Below are positions 9,759 to 22,146 of a DNA stretch of 64,000 bases, in pieces. How positions within the stretch are numbered: the stretch's first letter is position 1; each line of letters begins with the position of its first letter. The notes under the pieces are model-generated. The model had not been told where the DNA came from. It did no database searches and was given only the letters and a program-made list of their open reading frames with translations. Source of the DNA: Trema orientale (taxonomy: Eukaryota > Streptophyta > Magnoliopsida > Rosales > Cannabaceae); NCBI GenBank assembly GCA_002914845.1, contig JXTC01000518.1, positions 124,001 through 188,000 of the forward strand. Reading direction: 5' to 3'. A program made the position numbers and the translations under genes.

Positions 9759-12700
9759 ATGGCCGCCGCCGCCGCCTCTCCAGCCCTAGCCAACACCACC
9801 TCCGAAACCGCCACCGCCGCAGTCCCCTCTTCCACCACCACCGCTTCTTCAACATCCTCTCCCGCTGTCCCCGTTGCTTCCGCCGTTAACACCGTCAATC
9901 GTACGGACACGCCTCCAAAGACGCTTCGGGGGCTTAATAAGCCCAAGTGTAAGCAGTGCGGCAATGTCGCTCGTTCCAGGTATTCGATTTTGTTCTAGAG
10001 TATTTTCTATTTCTATGGGATTGTGCAGCGTTAATTGTACTGAATTATTCTGGAACCCTAGAATTTTTTTGTCTTTACCCTGTCTTGAGGGGGAAATTGA
10101 TGTGATCTATGTCTATGAGAGCAAGAAAAGTAGGTGAAGAATAGTGAAGGACTATATCTTGGACACAAGAAGATGGACGCTAAGAGTTTGTAGAAGTTGC
10201 AGTTAGAACGACGTCGTTTTTTGGCGTCTCAATGTGGTAGTATGTTGGACCCCATTTTGGGTTTGGATTCCGGAGATTCGTTGTAGTTATCTCATTTTTG
10301 CTATAATGCTTGGAAATTTGCAGTCACTAGAACATAGGGCATAAAAAGAGTAGATTGATTTGGAAATTAGCTTGGATTGCATGCTAACCCGAAAATTATT
10401 TTGTGTTGTCGTTTGAAAGTTGAAACAAAATTCAAACGTATCATATATTTGATGATGTTTATAGGATTAAATCTTTGACAATTGCATATTTGCAAGATGA
10501 TACCGGAAAAGATGTGGAACTTTATATATCTAGAACGAGAAGTTCTGGGTCAAACTTTATCACAACTTTGTTATCCCTTAGGAGGTAGCTTGATTTAGTT
10601 CAAGACATTTCTTGATTCACTGATTTCGTGGATCGCAACTTACGTGATTGCTGCTATATGGGTGGTGGTGTTATGTTGATGAGCTATACAGTCCTAAGAA
10701 TAGTCTTACGAAGTGTGTTAATTACAGCTTACAAATGTAGGTGTCAGATGACTCAGAACTAGATTCTTGGAAGTAGAGGGGGAATTTTGTGTGTTTTGAA
10801 ATTTTCATGAGCGTGGTATAAAACAGTTGGAACGAGATGGTGAAATTTCTATATAATTGATGCATTACGTGTTTTAGTTATATGTTTTTATGGGAGAGAA
10901 TTATCTACAGTGATTGGATGTCTTCTGCAATAAATATGTGGATATGTGGCTTGGTGAATTTGTTATTGTTAGACAGAATTAGGCTTATTTTCCCTGATTG
11001 TATTCCTCAAACCGAGTGAAGCAGTTCTTCATGATAATAAATTCTTACATCCAGCTTCCGAAAATTAGTTTTTGAGTACAGCGGGAGAATCTATGTAGAT
11101 AGGACATATTATTTCCTAGGTAAACGGAAAAGAGAGGGAATGTCTAGGATACTTTTCTATTATGAGCAGATATAAGCATGATGGATACCAGCACTTATTG
11201 GTCTCAAAGCCTAGATTGTCGCATTGATGATTAGCCATTAGATGTAATGGCTTCTAGTAGCAGCAACTTGCAACCTTACTTATGCAAAGCTCCATACTTT
11301 CAGCTTTTTTAATTCATGAACTGATGTAGAACAATAATAAGAATTTAGAAGGGATGAGAGAAAGAAGATAAAGAGAGGAATTTAGGAAGAAGAAGAGAAG
11401 AAGATGAGGAACTATAGAGAGAGAGAAAGAATATTAGAGAGAGAATTTTTGAATAGTTTGTATATCATTAATCAAGTCTGAAAAATAATGAACGTAGAAG
11501 AGCTTATTTATAGAGAAGTTTTTAGACAAAACTAAGAAACTAACATCTTCTAGAAACAAACATAAAAGGGAAACATCGAACTCCTTACTCAAAACTAAAT
11601 AAAATCTAATAATTAAAGAAAGCATAATGATATAAATCCTAAAATAATCTAATTAATAATAACAATATAAATTCCTAATTTATCTAATTCTTCTTCATCA
11701 TGAACATTTTCACGAATTGCTTATTACATATAGATCATTATGTTGTTAAGAATTTGTGGTTGGTATTTTCTCGAGGAACGCTACATCATTTGTCTCTTTT
11801 GCTGTTATAAAGGATTCTATTGCTACACTACAACAAAAATCATTTTCTATGTGGGTCCTTTAACCGGGTAAATTAACTGTGCAGGTGTCCTTATGAATCA
11901 TGCAAGAGTTGCTGCGCAAAAGCTCAAAATCCATGTCATATTCATGGTATGGTTACTGAAAGTCTGTTTGATTTAATTGCAAAATTATATTGGTGGTGCT
12001 TGGCAGAAGTAGCTTGGTATGCTCTGCCTATTTATGTTGCTTGAATTTGCCGAAGATTATATCAAGGCTTTCTGGATGCATTTTTCTTGTTGAAAGGTCA
12101 CAGGGCCAGGGTTTACCCCAATGGAGAAATAGTAGTCTAACATGATAACATAACAGGTGAATTGAAAATCTTTTTGAGTGAGGTAAAGAAGAAAAGACAT
12201 TTGGGCTTGGAATGCTCTCTTATTGAAGAGAGAGAGAGAGAGGCTTCTAACTTCATGTAATTGGGCTTTTCTGGATGCATTTTTCTTGTTGAAAGGTCAC
12301 AGGGCCAGGGTTTACCCCAATGGAGAAATAGTAGTCTAACATGATAGCATTACAGGTGAATTGAAAATCTTTTGAGTGAGGTAAAGAAGAAAAGACATTT
12401 GGGCTTGGAATGCTCGTAATTTGGCTGCTAGGTGAAATTTGATATTAATTAGAGGACATTTGGTCAGGGGTTTAGATTAGAGGCTTGATAAGGATTTGAG
12501 ATTGGATGCAGTACTGCAGAAATTCATAAACAAGAAACAAATTGAAAAGAAAATTAGCCTACATAGTTACAGCTGGTTCCCCTAGCATTACACTTAGAAG
12601 ACTATCACCCTTCAGAAGCTGCTGGAAGTTGATTTATGTATATGTGTGTATATACATATAAATGTATATTACATAATATATATATGGGTACCAATCCAAT

Positions 12701-15700
12701 AGGTATTTTTTTTATTACCTATACATAGATATCATTTTGGCCAATGAAATTTTATCATGCACATTTTTTTATAGTAAAAAATAAGAGAGAGAAATAACAT
12801 TAATGATGCACGTAAGAGAGAGAATTAACATTAATGATGCACATCTTTTCATGTAACTCATTATAACTGTTAGATCACTATTAGATGATGATGGTAAAAA
12901 AAAAATACTTACACAGATTATTAAAAAAAAAAAAAAAAATCTATTCGATTGGCAACCTATATATATATATAATAATATATAATATCATGTACATATGTAT
13001 GTATAAAAGCAAGAAATTCCAAAAATCTTGAATTGGTGCCAGTGAAAGCTCATTGAAGATGATATCATATAGCTTTGCTTATTAGTATAGCATCAAATAG
13101 ATATGTTAGTTATCTCAAATAGATAGTTCTTTTGTCTTTCTTATTTAAAGTTTGTAGTACTTGGGAGACACATGCACCTTAATATAATATTCCATGGATG
13201 GTCTCTCTTGAATTGGGTAAAGCAAAGCATCTGCATTACAGGAGTGAGAACAATATGTTCAAACTGCATTCAAATTTGAGAGCTGTTAAGGAGACTGACG
13301 GGCTGTTTGGCATCATAACTAAAAAATAGTTTTTTGTTTTTAAAAACAGAAAACTGTTTTCTGAGAATAAGTAAGGGTGTTTGGCATTGTTCTCTGAGAA
13401 TAGTTTTTAAAAACAGAGTTAAAGAAAACAGAAAATTCAGATAATAACATTTTGTTGTTCTCAAGGTGTTTTCTTAACTTTTTCTTTTTTTAAAAAAAAT
13501 AAAAAATTTTTTATATGACTTTCGTATACACATTTTCTCGTAACTTTCTCTCTCATAACTTTCTCTCTCCTCACTCTCTCATCACTTTCTCTCTCTTCAT
13601 TCTCTTAATCCTTATTCTCTCTCATCATTTTCTCTCTCCTCATTCTCTTTCATCACTTTCTCTCTCCTTATTTTTTCTCATTATTTTCTCTCTTCATTTT
13701 ATTCCATCACTTTTTCTCTTATCATTTTCTATCCCTTTATTTTTTTTAATCACATTATCTCTCTCCTTATTCTCTATTCCTACTTTGTTTTTTATAATTT
13801 TTTTATTTTTATTTTCTATTCTTATGCATTCTTATCACTTTTTCTCTTTTGTGTATTTTCATTAGTTTTTTTTTTCTTCTATTTTTCTCAACACTTTTTA
13901 TTTCCTTATTCTCTCTTATCACTTTATTTCTCATTATTATCTTTCATTATCTTTTCTCTTATGACTTTTTCTCTCCTCATTTCTTTACTTGAATTTATCT
14001 CTGGTTACTCTCTGTTGACTTTTTCTCTCTAAATATTTTTTTTATAATACAAATACGATTTTTTATATTCATATAATTTTTTTCTCTAAAAAATGGTTTT
14101 AGAAAACATTTGCCAAACACCCATTGTTTTCTGAAAACATTATAAAACAGTTTTTGTTCTCATTTCTGAAAACACAACTTTGAAAACAGAAAACAAAAAA
14201 CAATGCCAAACAGGCCCTGAGTTTCGTTTTGGATGAACTAATTTGTCCTCTTTCAAAGATCATAACTTTGTTTTCTTTAATCTATAATATGAATGCAGTT
14301 TTGAAAGCAAATGCAACTTTTCCTGATAAGGCACCAAATTCGAGTTCTCCTTTATTTGACCAGCAGTCCACGGAGGCTTCACCCCTTGTGTAAGTTCTGA
14401 ACATTAGCCTTTCTTTTTATTTAATTATGATCTTGATGATTGTTATCTTTTCTTCTATTATTTTTGGAATAAAGAGGCATGAGTTTCCCTCCCAAACAGA
14501 GACATTGGTATTTACTGTTTATGTGAATATGGTCAAACATTTTTTGAAGCCTAAAATTGCAACTTAAATTATTTTGTTGAGATGATGTGCTAAAGAGCTC
14601 CTTGGGTTAACATTTCTGTGAAACATTTTTTTTCTCCTTTTGTCCTTTCTATCTAATTTCCTTACTTCCCCTTCATATACTGGATTTCTTAAATATATAT
14701 GTGTATATGTACATCTATTTAGTTTTAATGCTTCCTTTCTTAGTAAATATATGTTTATAATTGTTTCTTGTCATTGCCTTTGTTTCGACTTTGATATCCT
14801 GAATTCCTCTCAAAGTCTTCGGAGGGTAGAGTTCAAGTTTTGCCGTTATCTTGATTACGGTTTTATTTTTTTCTCGACTTTGTTTCAGGAATTCACATAG
14901 AGTTGCATCATTCCGGCAACTTTCAAACACTTTTTCTCAATTTAATAATGTGCAAATTCCGCTCCGTTCAAGGAAACCATTGACCAGAAAGGTGCACATC
15001 ATTAGTCATTAAGTACCTTGAATTGCTATATCACAGCATCGAATTTTACATTTTCTAATATAGGAAGTAATTTCAGGATGCTGTGGCAATAAATGAATGG
15101 AGATTTTCCAAGTTAAAGGAATTCAATGATCGGAATATTGAAGTGGAAAATGAAGCTTTTGATCGATACATGCAAAATGCTGATTTATTGGAGGAAGTAT
15201 TTTCTGCAAAATCTATTCTGGACAGGTCAATTGAAGATGAGTCATCTATCTCTAGCCATAATTCTACTTCCATGGAAGATGACAATGAGGCTACGATCTC
15301 AGGGCTGAAGTTGAAGATGAGATCTAACCCTCAGAGAACTAGTAACTTCAGAAAGAGAATACGGCAAATTGTTGATAAAGGGTTGAAAAAGCTTCAGAAA
15401 CGTGAGTTGGATGACCATGATATTGGACCGGTTGATCCAAAGGAGTTAGACAAAGGGCCCAAAAGTGCAAAAGATTGGTGTGCTGAAAGGGCTTCCACAT
15501 TAAACGATCTCATCGATAAGCTAAACAAAGCCCGAAATGAAGAGGATCTAAAATCTTGCTTGGAGGTAAAATCTCAGCTTTTCAATCATCAAAAAGAGAG
15601 TCAATTAAAGCCTGGAAATACAGAGCTATCGACTGAACAGATTGCCAAGAATGAATTGGAGTCGAAAGAAATAAACTTTTCATTGCCAAAATTGATTACT

Positions 15701-15778
15701 ACAACTGAAATTGATCAAGAAACGCTAAGAAGTGTTGATGCACACTTCTCTTCCATTGATCAGATAGAAAATCTATGA
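9759..15778 (+). CDS. Zinc-finger-like protein with LRP1/SHI-type Cys/His cluster (five exons)
   Basis: Exons 9759-9979, 11885-11946, 14299-14389, 14889-14991 and 15077-15778 join in frame at GT-AG junctions to give 392 residues. Residues 2-50 are rich in Ala, Thr, Ser and Pro. Residues 64-94 form a cluster C-x2-C-x7-C-x4-C-x2-C-C-x6-C-x-H-x-H, split between exons 1 and 2. Its spacing closely follows the zinc finger of the LRP1/SHI transcription-factor family, but I see no second (IGGH) domain of that family. The C-terminal half is charged, with a basic patch FRKRIRQ near residues 250-256 and a lysine-rich helix, so nuclear location is plausible. The start has good context (CCCATGG). Introns 1 and 2 are large because of transposon insertions. 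Function is unknown. The gene model is strong, the zinc-binding role is inferred. Confidence 0.88.
11322..11700 (-). mobile_element. Solo LTR in intron 1 of the zinc-finger-like gene
   Basis: 379 bp that on the minus strand starts TGATGAAGAAG and ends GTTCTACATCA, with short terminal inverted repeats TGATG/CATCA. It is flanked by a perfect 5-bp duplication TGAAC (11317-11321 and 11701-11705). A TATA-like TCTATAAATAAG lies on the minus strand near 11508-11519, as expected inside an LTR. No internal retrotransposon sequence remains, so it probably arose by LTR-LTR recombination. Size fits a small copia LTR. Confidence 0.85.
12068..12416 (+). repeat. 199-bp-period tandem duplication in intron 2
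   Basis: The stretch from TTTCTGGATGCATTTTTC to GGGCTTGGAATGCTC (about 149 bp) occurs at about 12069-12216 and again at about 12267-12413 with only a few differences. About 50 bp containing a (GA)n run separate the copies. The near identity implies a recent event. Confidence 0.9.
12686..12957 (+). mobile_element. Mutator-like MITE of the GGGCACCAATCC family, copy 1
   Basis: About 272 bp with left end GGGTACCAATCCAATAGG and right end whose reverse complement is GGTTGCCAATCGAATAG. The interior holds ATTAATGATGCAC, duplicated here, and TTAGATGATGATGG. It lies in a TA microsatellite, so the duplication cannot be defined. Copies lie at 40667, 47499 and, truncated, at 43247. It sits in intron 2 of the zinc-finger-like gene. 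Confidence 0.75.
13299..14217 (+). mobile_element. Tourist-like MITE with CT-rich core, in intron 2
   Basis: 919 bp with left end CGGGCTGTTTGGCAT and right end whose reverse complement is GGGCCTGTTTGGCAT, flanked by TGA on both sides (13296-13298 and 14218-14220). The arms carry complementary AAAACAG/CTGTTTT-rich sequence. The core (about 13535-14040) is a diverged CT-rich minisatellite of CTCTCTCATCACTTTCT type. That core gives a long open frame of Leu, Ser and Phe that is not a gene. TIR and 3-bp duplication fit PIF/Harbinger, although TGA departs from the usual TWA. Confidence 0.8.
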
Positions 15779-18700
15779 TTAGGGAATAGAGATAAGATTT
15801 GGTCTGTAGATTAGCCAATTCGGAGGTTTATAGGTTTAGGGAAAAAGGGCATGACATCCTCGTGTAATTTCATTTTAGAATGCATATGTTTTAGTCTCAT
15901 AACTTGATGTGTATAAGTTAATTGCCTCCGATTTGTATTTTTCAATTTGAATCTAACCTAATACATGATTTTCCCATTTATTCCTTTAGAAGTGATATGT
16001 TACTGCGAAGTACATCAGTTCTGAGGTGAATTGCTCACACATTCATACCATTGTACTTGGATTTTATTTCATATTAGGGACTTGCCGTACCATATCATAA
16101 AAACATTTCAAGTTTACAATGTTACATAGATTCAACTTTCAGTCTCTCAATGCTTAATGCTGTTTAGGTTTTGATTATTTCTGAAGAAATAAAACATTGT
16201 TCTTCCGTGAATAAATTCCCCTGAACCTATATGGTTTAGGCTTAATTATTGCCAAGTGAAAGTCAGCAGAATGTGGATCATACTAATGTTGCAATGTTAT
16301 TTAAAGACATACAAAGATAGGAAAAATTTACAATTTCAACTTGTTCTGAAGACTAGTATTATTAGATCAAGTCTGGTGGTGCGAGATGCCTCCCATTGGT
16401 CAATCCTCAAAATGGCTACTTTATTTTTGACTTTAAAAGTCTAACTTAAGCGGTTCCATTATGAAGATTTTAGGAAGGAATAGGAAAATTCCACCCGAAA
16501 AAAAAGAAAAGAAAGAAAAAGATATGGGAAAAGGAAATCTGCCTGGGGCAGTCCCTTCGGGCTAAGAAAGTGGGTCAACAGCTAGACTTCTTAGCCGGCC
16601 TGGCACAAACACACATTATTAATAATATGTTTATAATATTATGACTTACTATTCGATACCTCATATTTTTCAACCTTTCAAGAAAGAAACACCAATGTGG
16701 AATAATATGTGGTTTTCGTAGTGATAGCATATCCATAATAATCTCTTCAAAAAAGCATACACCATAGAATATTGCTTTTTCCCCAAGTCCAATTTAGAGG
16801 TGGGTTTGGATGCCTCATGAAAGTGAACCTCTATTATTTTAGATTCCTCAACATTGCAACAAGTTTGGGGATTTTTTATTTGCTAAAAAGTAAAACCCAA
16901 TAATAATACACAACATTAACAATAATAATAACAATAAGGGTGATCTAAATGGGCGGCCAAACTTTTTTCCTCATTCATTATTTGTCTTTGAATCAAAGTC
17001 ATATTAGTTCAGGAGGTGGCTTTCTCATGCTGGCACCTTCATGAAAAGAAAGAAATCTGAATGGGGTTCTAAAGACACACACCATTATGACATAGAAATC
17101 CTATCTTTCTAATTTTTATTTTATTATTATTATTTTGTTTTTTGCTTGGGGGCAAAAGTTTTTCTGAGCCATTAAGTTTTGTAGGTTTCTCTTCCCCTCC
17201 AATTGGGGTAGTAGTGCTTTGTCTTTGCTTTATTCTTCCTATATACTTCTCTCAACCCACAAAACCAACTTTCTTGGTGGAAATCGAAAACTTTCTAGGC
17301 CATTTTCCTTTCCCCTAGAAACAAGGCTGTCAAATGCTTTCAATTTCAATGGCTCTACTCATCTCACCATCACCTTTTTTTTAAGAGACCTCTTTTGCAT
17401 TTTTATCAAACCCATTATCATGGTCAGTGCTCCTGACCTGTTCATCTTAATCATGATTATTCCTCATTAATTCAGATTCATTAATATAAGGCTAAATTAT
17501 TAGCATATCCTAGAAAAAAGAAAACCATTGAATGAGTATTTTCTTTTAAATAGTTCCTTTTTTTCTTTTATTATATTTTCCAGTGCCCAGTTGGATTTTG
17601 ATAATACAAAGGAGAATTTATATTTGTTTTCTTGTTACAAAATGCTTGTCTCAAATTAAAATTGCCTCTTTTAAAGTTTTGTTCTCATTGATAAACAAAG
17701 AAGTCCAATTCAATGATAGTGTTTTCCTTTTGAAATAACCAAGTTTTTCCTTGACATTAACAACCACACCTCATTCAACCCATAAAAATTCTTAATTAAA
17801 ACTCAGCATTCATCCATAACCCACGGAAAATCAATTTAGTCACGCCTACTATTCATTGCCTGGCTACCTATATAGGACTTTCATTTTCACATGACTTTAC
17901 AATCTGGAACTCTTAATCTTGGCTCAAGTTATCAACTACTTGATTTGTTTAATTTAGGCCACAACACGACGAACTATAATCATGTTTTCTGATAAGGATT
18001 AAAGACAATCTAAGATATTAATCACACATGGTTATATGTTGACCTCTAATTATGCCCACTAGCTTGATTAAAGAAAAGAAAAACATAAAATATATATGAC
18101 TAGCTATCTCCCAAAGCTCAAGTCAGAGTTGAGGAAGCATCCTTTTCTGTGATGTTTTAGCATATACGCACACATATAATACATATATATACGTATATTC
18201 TCCTTTTTAAAAAAGCTTCTGATCTCTCATGTGTATGTGCAGCCAAGAATCATGGTTTTTCTCTATGATTGTTGCTTTTTTTCTTTTTCTTTTTTTTTTT
18301 TTTTGGTGGTACTGTTAGAAACTTTGGGTTGGTGCCATTCCAGTACCCACTGCCTAATGGTTTAAACTGTACCTATACAAAAAGTTTTCAACAGGCTCAT
18401 GTTTGCTTGTCAAGTCACATGGTTTAGTAAACAAGCTATTTTAAATTTTAAAATCCTTGAAGAGATCATAGATGCTCAAGTACTTAGATCATGTTGGTTT
18501 CTTTTTTCTTTTTTTTTTTTCGGTGGAGGGGCTTAGTGATTCTAGTTTTAGGTTATGTTTGTTGAGGTAATTAATCAATTGTGTAATCCATTTCTATTGA
18601 TTTGATCGCTTTCTTTTAGTAATTAGGACATTTTAATAGATTTTTTCATACTTCAATGGGTAACAAATTTCTTAAGTTTTTCTCTCTCTATCTTGGTATT

Positions 18701-20119
18701 TTTTTTATTCTTTTTTTTTCATGGGTATGTTCCGATTTTAGTGTTATACTTACTATTTTAGGTGGATAACCCTCTTATATTTATATATATATGTATGGGA
18801 TCATGTCAAAGTTTGCATGGTTAAAATATTTCTCATAGTACACATTAACGGTAAAATATGCTAACCTTGCATGAGTCCAAAACCAAGACACTAAAATAAT
18901 ATATTTGGATATTATTCTTTTACATAAGATCGTACAAAAGAATTGTTCAAATTAGTGTCGTAATACACGTATACCGATCAATTATAGGAGCATATTCTAA
19001 TATTGAACAAGTTCGAAACCAAATTTTCTATATCGAAAACTAAAACAATAGGCCACATAACAACAAATTAATTTAATTATTATTAGATAAGTATCAATAG
19101 AACTTTCAAAAACACACATGGATTCTAATTATCCTTTACATCCCAAGTAATTCTCAGTTTGATCAGCCTTGTATTTGAAGACTTCTATAAGGGAATAATA
19201 TTTTAAAAATACAAAAGAAAAGCCAAAATTAGCTTTGTAGAAGCCATCAATCATCTTACATATGTGCATGAAAAAGACCTAAATAAATAATGACATATTT
19301 AGTAGTTTAATGAATATATATATATAAACATAAAATAAAATTCAAAATTGGTAACCTCACACATGGTCCCTACTTGGGCTCCATATCTTCAGCAGCTGCA
19401 ATTTGTCCTTCCTCAAAACCAGTAACCAAAATATTTTCCAATTACAATGTGGCCGACTTGTCTTATATCCATCCTATCACTTGAGGTTTTTTTTTTAAAA
19501 AATAATTTAAGTATTTGATTATTTATTTTGTTTATTATTGTTATTTTTTTTTTGGGATTAATAATGGGTCAAAAGGGAAGATGGATGGAAACTCTGGTAA
19601 TGAACATTAGGCCTACAACAAAAACAACGTGTTCTATAAGGAATTTAAACTGATAAATCCAAAAGAATAACTCCAAAACCAGCTTAAAAGGTTTAGAAAA
19701 TTGTTACGTACTTTACAACCATGTTAAATGTGCATGTCTTAATGTTATTAGATGAGCACAATAAAAAAATTGGAGAAAAATACAGAATAGCTTTAAATTT
19801 TGCACTCATTATAATTAATCATACATCATACAATTAATTTAAAAGTGGTAATACTTAATTAAAAAGGAAAAATTTTCTGGTCGATTTTGTTTATCAAAAC
19901 CTATGTGGATCACATGATTAATTTGTAGTCACAGCAGAAAATTGAGCAATATATCCATATATGGTGATTAATTAGCACCACACACGCCTGTGATGCTTTG
20001 GCGTTTCTTTTTTTTTTTTTTAAAAAAAAAAAACCTTATCATTTTTTTCGTAAAACGAAAAACAACATTAATAATAATATCAAAATCATGTATAAAGCAA
20101 TATCGTTCGGCCTGATTTA
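15779..20119. other. Gene-free region downstream of the zinc-finger-like gene
   Basis: The first 200 bp or so are presumably 3' UTR and terminator of the preceding gene. Beyond that I find only short, unsupported open frames. The sequence is AT-rich, with homopolymer runs near 18287-18304 and 20010-20030. The patch 16990-17470 is somewhat gene-like in composition (CT-rich leader-like) but has no readable exon. Confidence 0.5.
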
Positions 20120-20272
20120 TTTATTTATTTTTAAAATGGACATATCTAATGACCATCACTTGCTATAAATTTAAAGAAAAATAACACACGCTACCAAAGA
20201 TTGAACTCCTAATCCCCCAAATTTACACACACGTCCCTTAAGCCTTGCACCAACTGAGTAGTCCCAATTGGC
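20120..20272 (-). mobile_element. tRNA-derived SINE, copy 1
   Basis: On the minus strand it reads CCAATTGGGACTACTCAGTTGG, with box A-like CTACTCAGTTGG at 20250-20261 and box B-like GGAGTTCAATCTT at 20197-20209. A body matching the copy at 43117 (TTATTTTTCTTTAAATTTATAG, then GATGGTCATTAG) follows, and then an (AAAT)n tail. Flanks GCAATATCGTTCGGCCTGAT (20097 on) and GCATATCATTCGGCCTAATT (20271 on) are an imperfect target-site duplication of about 15-20 bp. Polymerase III promoter boxes and such flanks define SINEs. Confidence 0.8.
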
Positions 20273-20303
20273 ATATCATTCGGCCTAATTAAATATATAC
20301 ATA

Positions 20304-20687
20304 CAACGAAGGAGCCAGTTAAGGATACCGCCCTCTTCATATTTTTGAAAATTGTATTTTGCACCTCAATTTTATTTAAAAAATTCAGTTTTATCCTTTA
20401 TTTCTCCCTCCTGAATTTATATAATCATAGCTTTTGTCCCTTTTTTATAAAAAAAAAAAAAATTCACTAATGTACCTAATATGACTCACTATTTATTTTT
20501 TTTAATTTCTGAGCTTGTATTATTTTGAAGTACTAAATTTTTTCATACATTGGATAACTTTTCTTTAGACTCACTTTAAATATGTTTTTTAATTCTATAT
20601 TAGTTTATGTTAGTTAATATGTTTCAAAATTAGCTAAAAAAAGTTTTAGTGTATTCCCGCTAAAAAATTTTCCTGACTCCTTCACTG
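20304..20687 (+). mobile_element. Probable hAT-like non-autonomous element
   Basis: The left end CAACGAAGGAGCCAG and the reverse complement of the right end CAGTGAAGGAGTCAG form 15-bp terminal inverted repeats. The sequence next to the right end (TTTTTTAGCGGGAA type on the reverse strand) is familiar from plant hAT elements. The flanks are TA-rich and give no clear 8-bp duplication. Non-coding. Confidence 0.5.
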
Positions 20688-22146
20688 CATATATATATAC
20701 TTATATATATATGAGATTGGAAGTACATATATACTTTTTTTTTTTTTGCACGGTACGTGTATAAAAGGATTATTGAGATCAAAACAGTAATATCGAATGT
20801 TATACGTAGATAAATCTATACGCACATTCCTTAGATTTGCCCAAAACTTCAATAACTGAATGATTGTCGGTGTTTACTTAAGGTAAAAATCCTCAAAATC
20901 ACGAAATTAATTTGGGTCAAGACCTCAAGTACTACTAGCCAGCACTACTCCTACCCAAGGACCACCTAAGCTTTATACGTCAATCTCAATTTTCTCTCTT
21001 AATGAAATTCACGAATATCTTAAAGTTTCTTGGACTAAATTAATTTTTTTTTGTTTTGTTTTATTTTTGTTTTTGTTTTTTTTTTTGTTTTTCATAAACT
21101 ATATATCTGATTTTTCTCATGGAATTTTCATCTCTATCATGACTTTCCACATTATGTACTCAGGAGTCTCATTTTAGTTTATAAGTTCCAATCGCCGGCT
21201 ACTAATTGACAAAAATAGCGGACAGAGACCACATATATATGATGATGACCATTGATCAATATATACCTTTCTTTGATTTTCAAAACTGTAACTGATAGCA
21301 TTATATTCAAAATTTACTTTTGATTAACTTCTTCTACGTGTTACATTAATTAGCTTTTCACCATGATAAAGTAGGAGAAGAATGCTTGAATTTATAACTT
21401 TTTCACATTAAAAAAAGAAAGATTTGATCATGACTTTGATTGAATTCATTGCTGTCATTTCATACATATAATAACTAGCCGGGATTAGCGTTACCCACGT
21501 TGTATATTTTTTTGTACATTCATGTTTAATGGACATTATATCTAACCAATATGTAATGATTCCTACACTAATTGATTTAAAATTCTACACTAATTTTGAT
21601 TAATTTTCTCGTCATGCTTATTAATATGTGGAATTTTCTAGAATAATATACACAATAATTGTATAATATTAAGCTAAAGATTTCTCTAGAGATAGCTAGC
21701 TAGCTAGGTAGGAAATTAAAGATGTTTGATAGATACATGAAAGCTGCGTGGTGACATATAAAGATGGTCGCTTATGGCTGCATTAATAACATGGTCAAAC
21801 GTGCATGAAGATATATGGCCCCAATGATCTTTTCAACTTTAGACCACATATACAATTTTGTTTGTTTGGTGTCATCTGTACGTATTTTACAATTAAGGGA
21901 TAGTCGGTTCCTGCCGCATGATATATAATTCATGTAATCATGCCAGTTTTTTCTCACTTGCAACTAAGCTGAAAATTAATTAACCTTTTGATAAAGTGGA
22001 AAAAAATAATATATGTATAAATAACTCTTATATATATATACATTTTATATGTAGAATTATGGCTATATATAATATATGTAGCTCGGGAAAGTTAGGTTTA
22101 ATAATATTGATCAACGTCAAGCATGCATGCGTGTTTATTTTACTGA
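20688..22146. other. AT-rich intergenic sequence
   Basis: No gene, RNA gene or repeat with defined ends was seen. Short TA-rich runs and scattered poly-T tracts only. Confidence 0.5.

Noticed and set aside
13515-13865. Open frame of 116 codons rich in Leu, Ser and Phe
   Set aside because: It is translation of the CT-rich core of a MITE lying in an intron, with no start context or homology.
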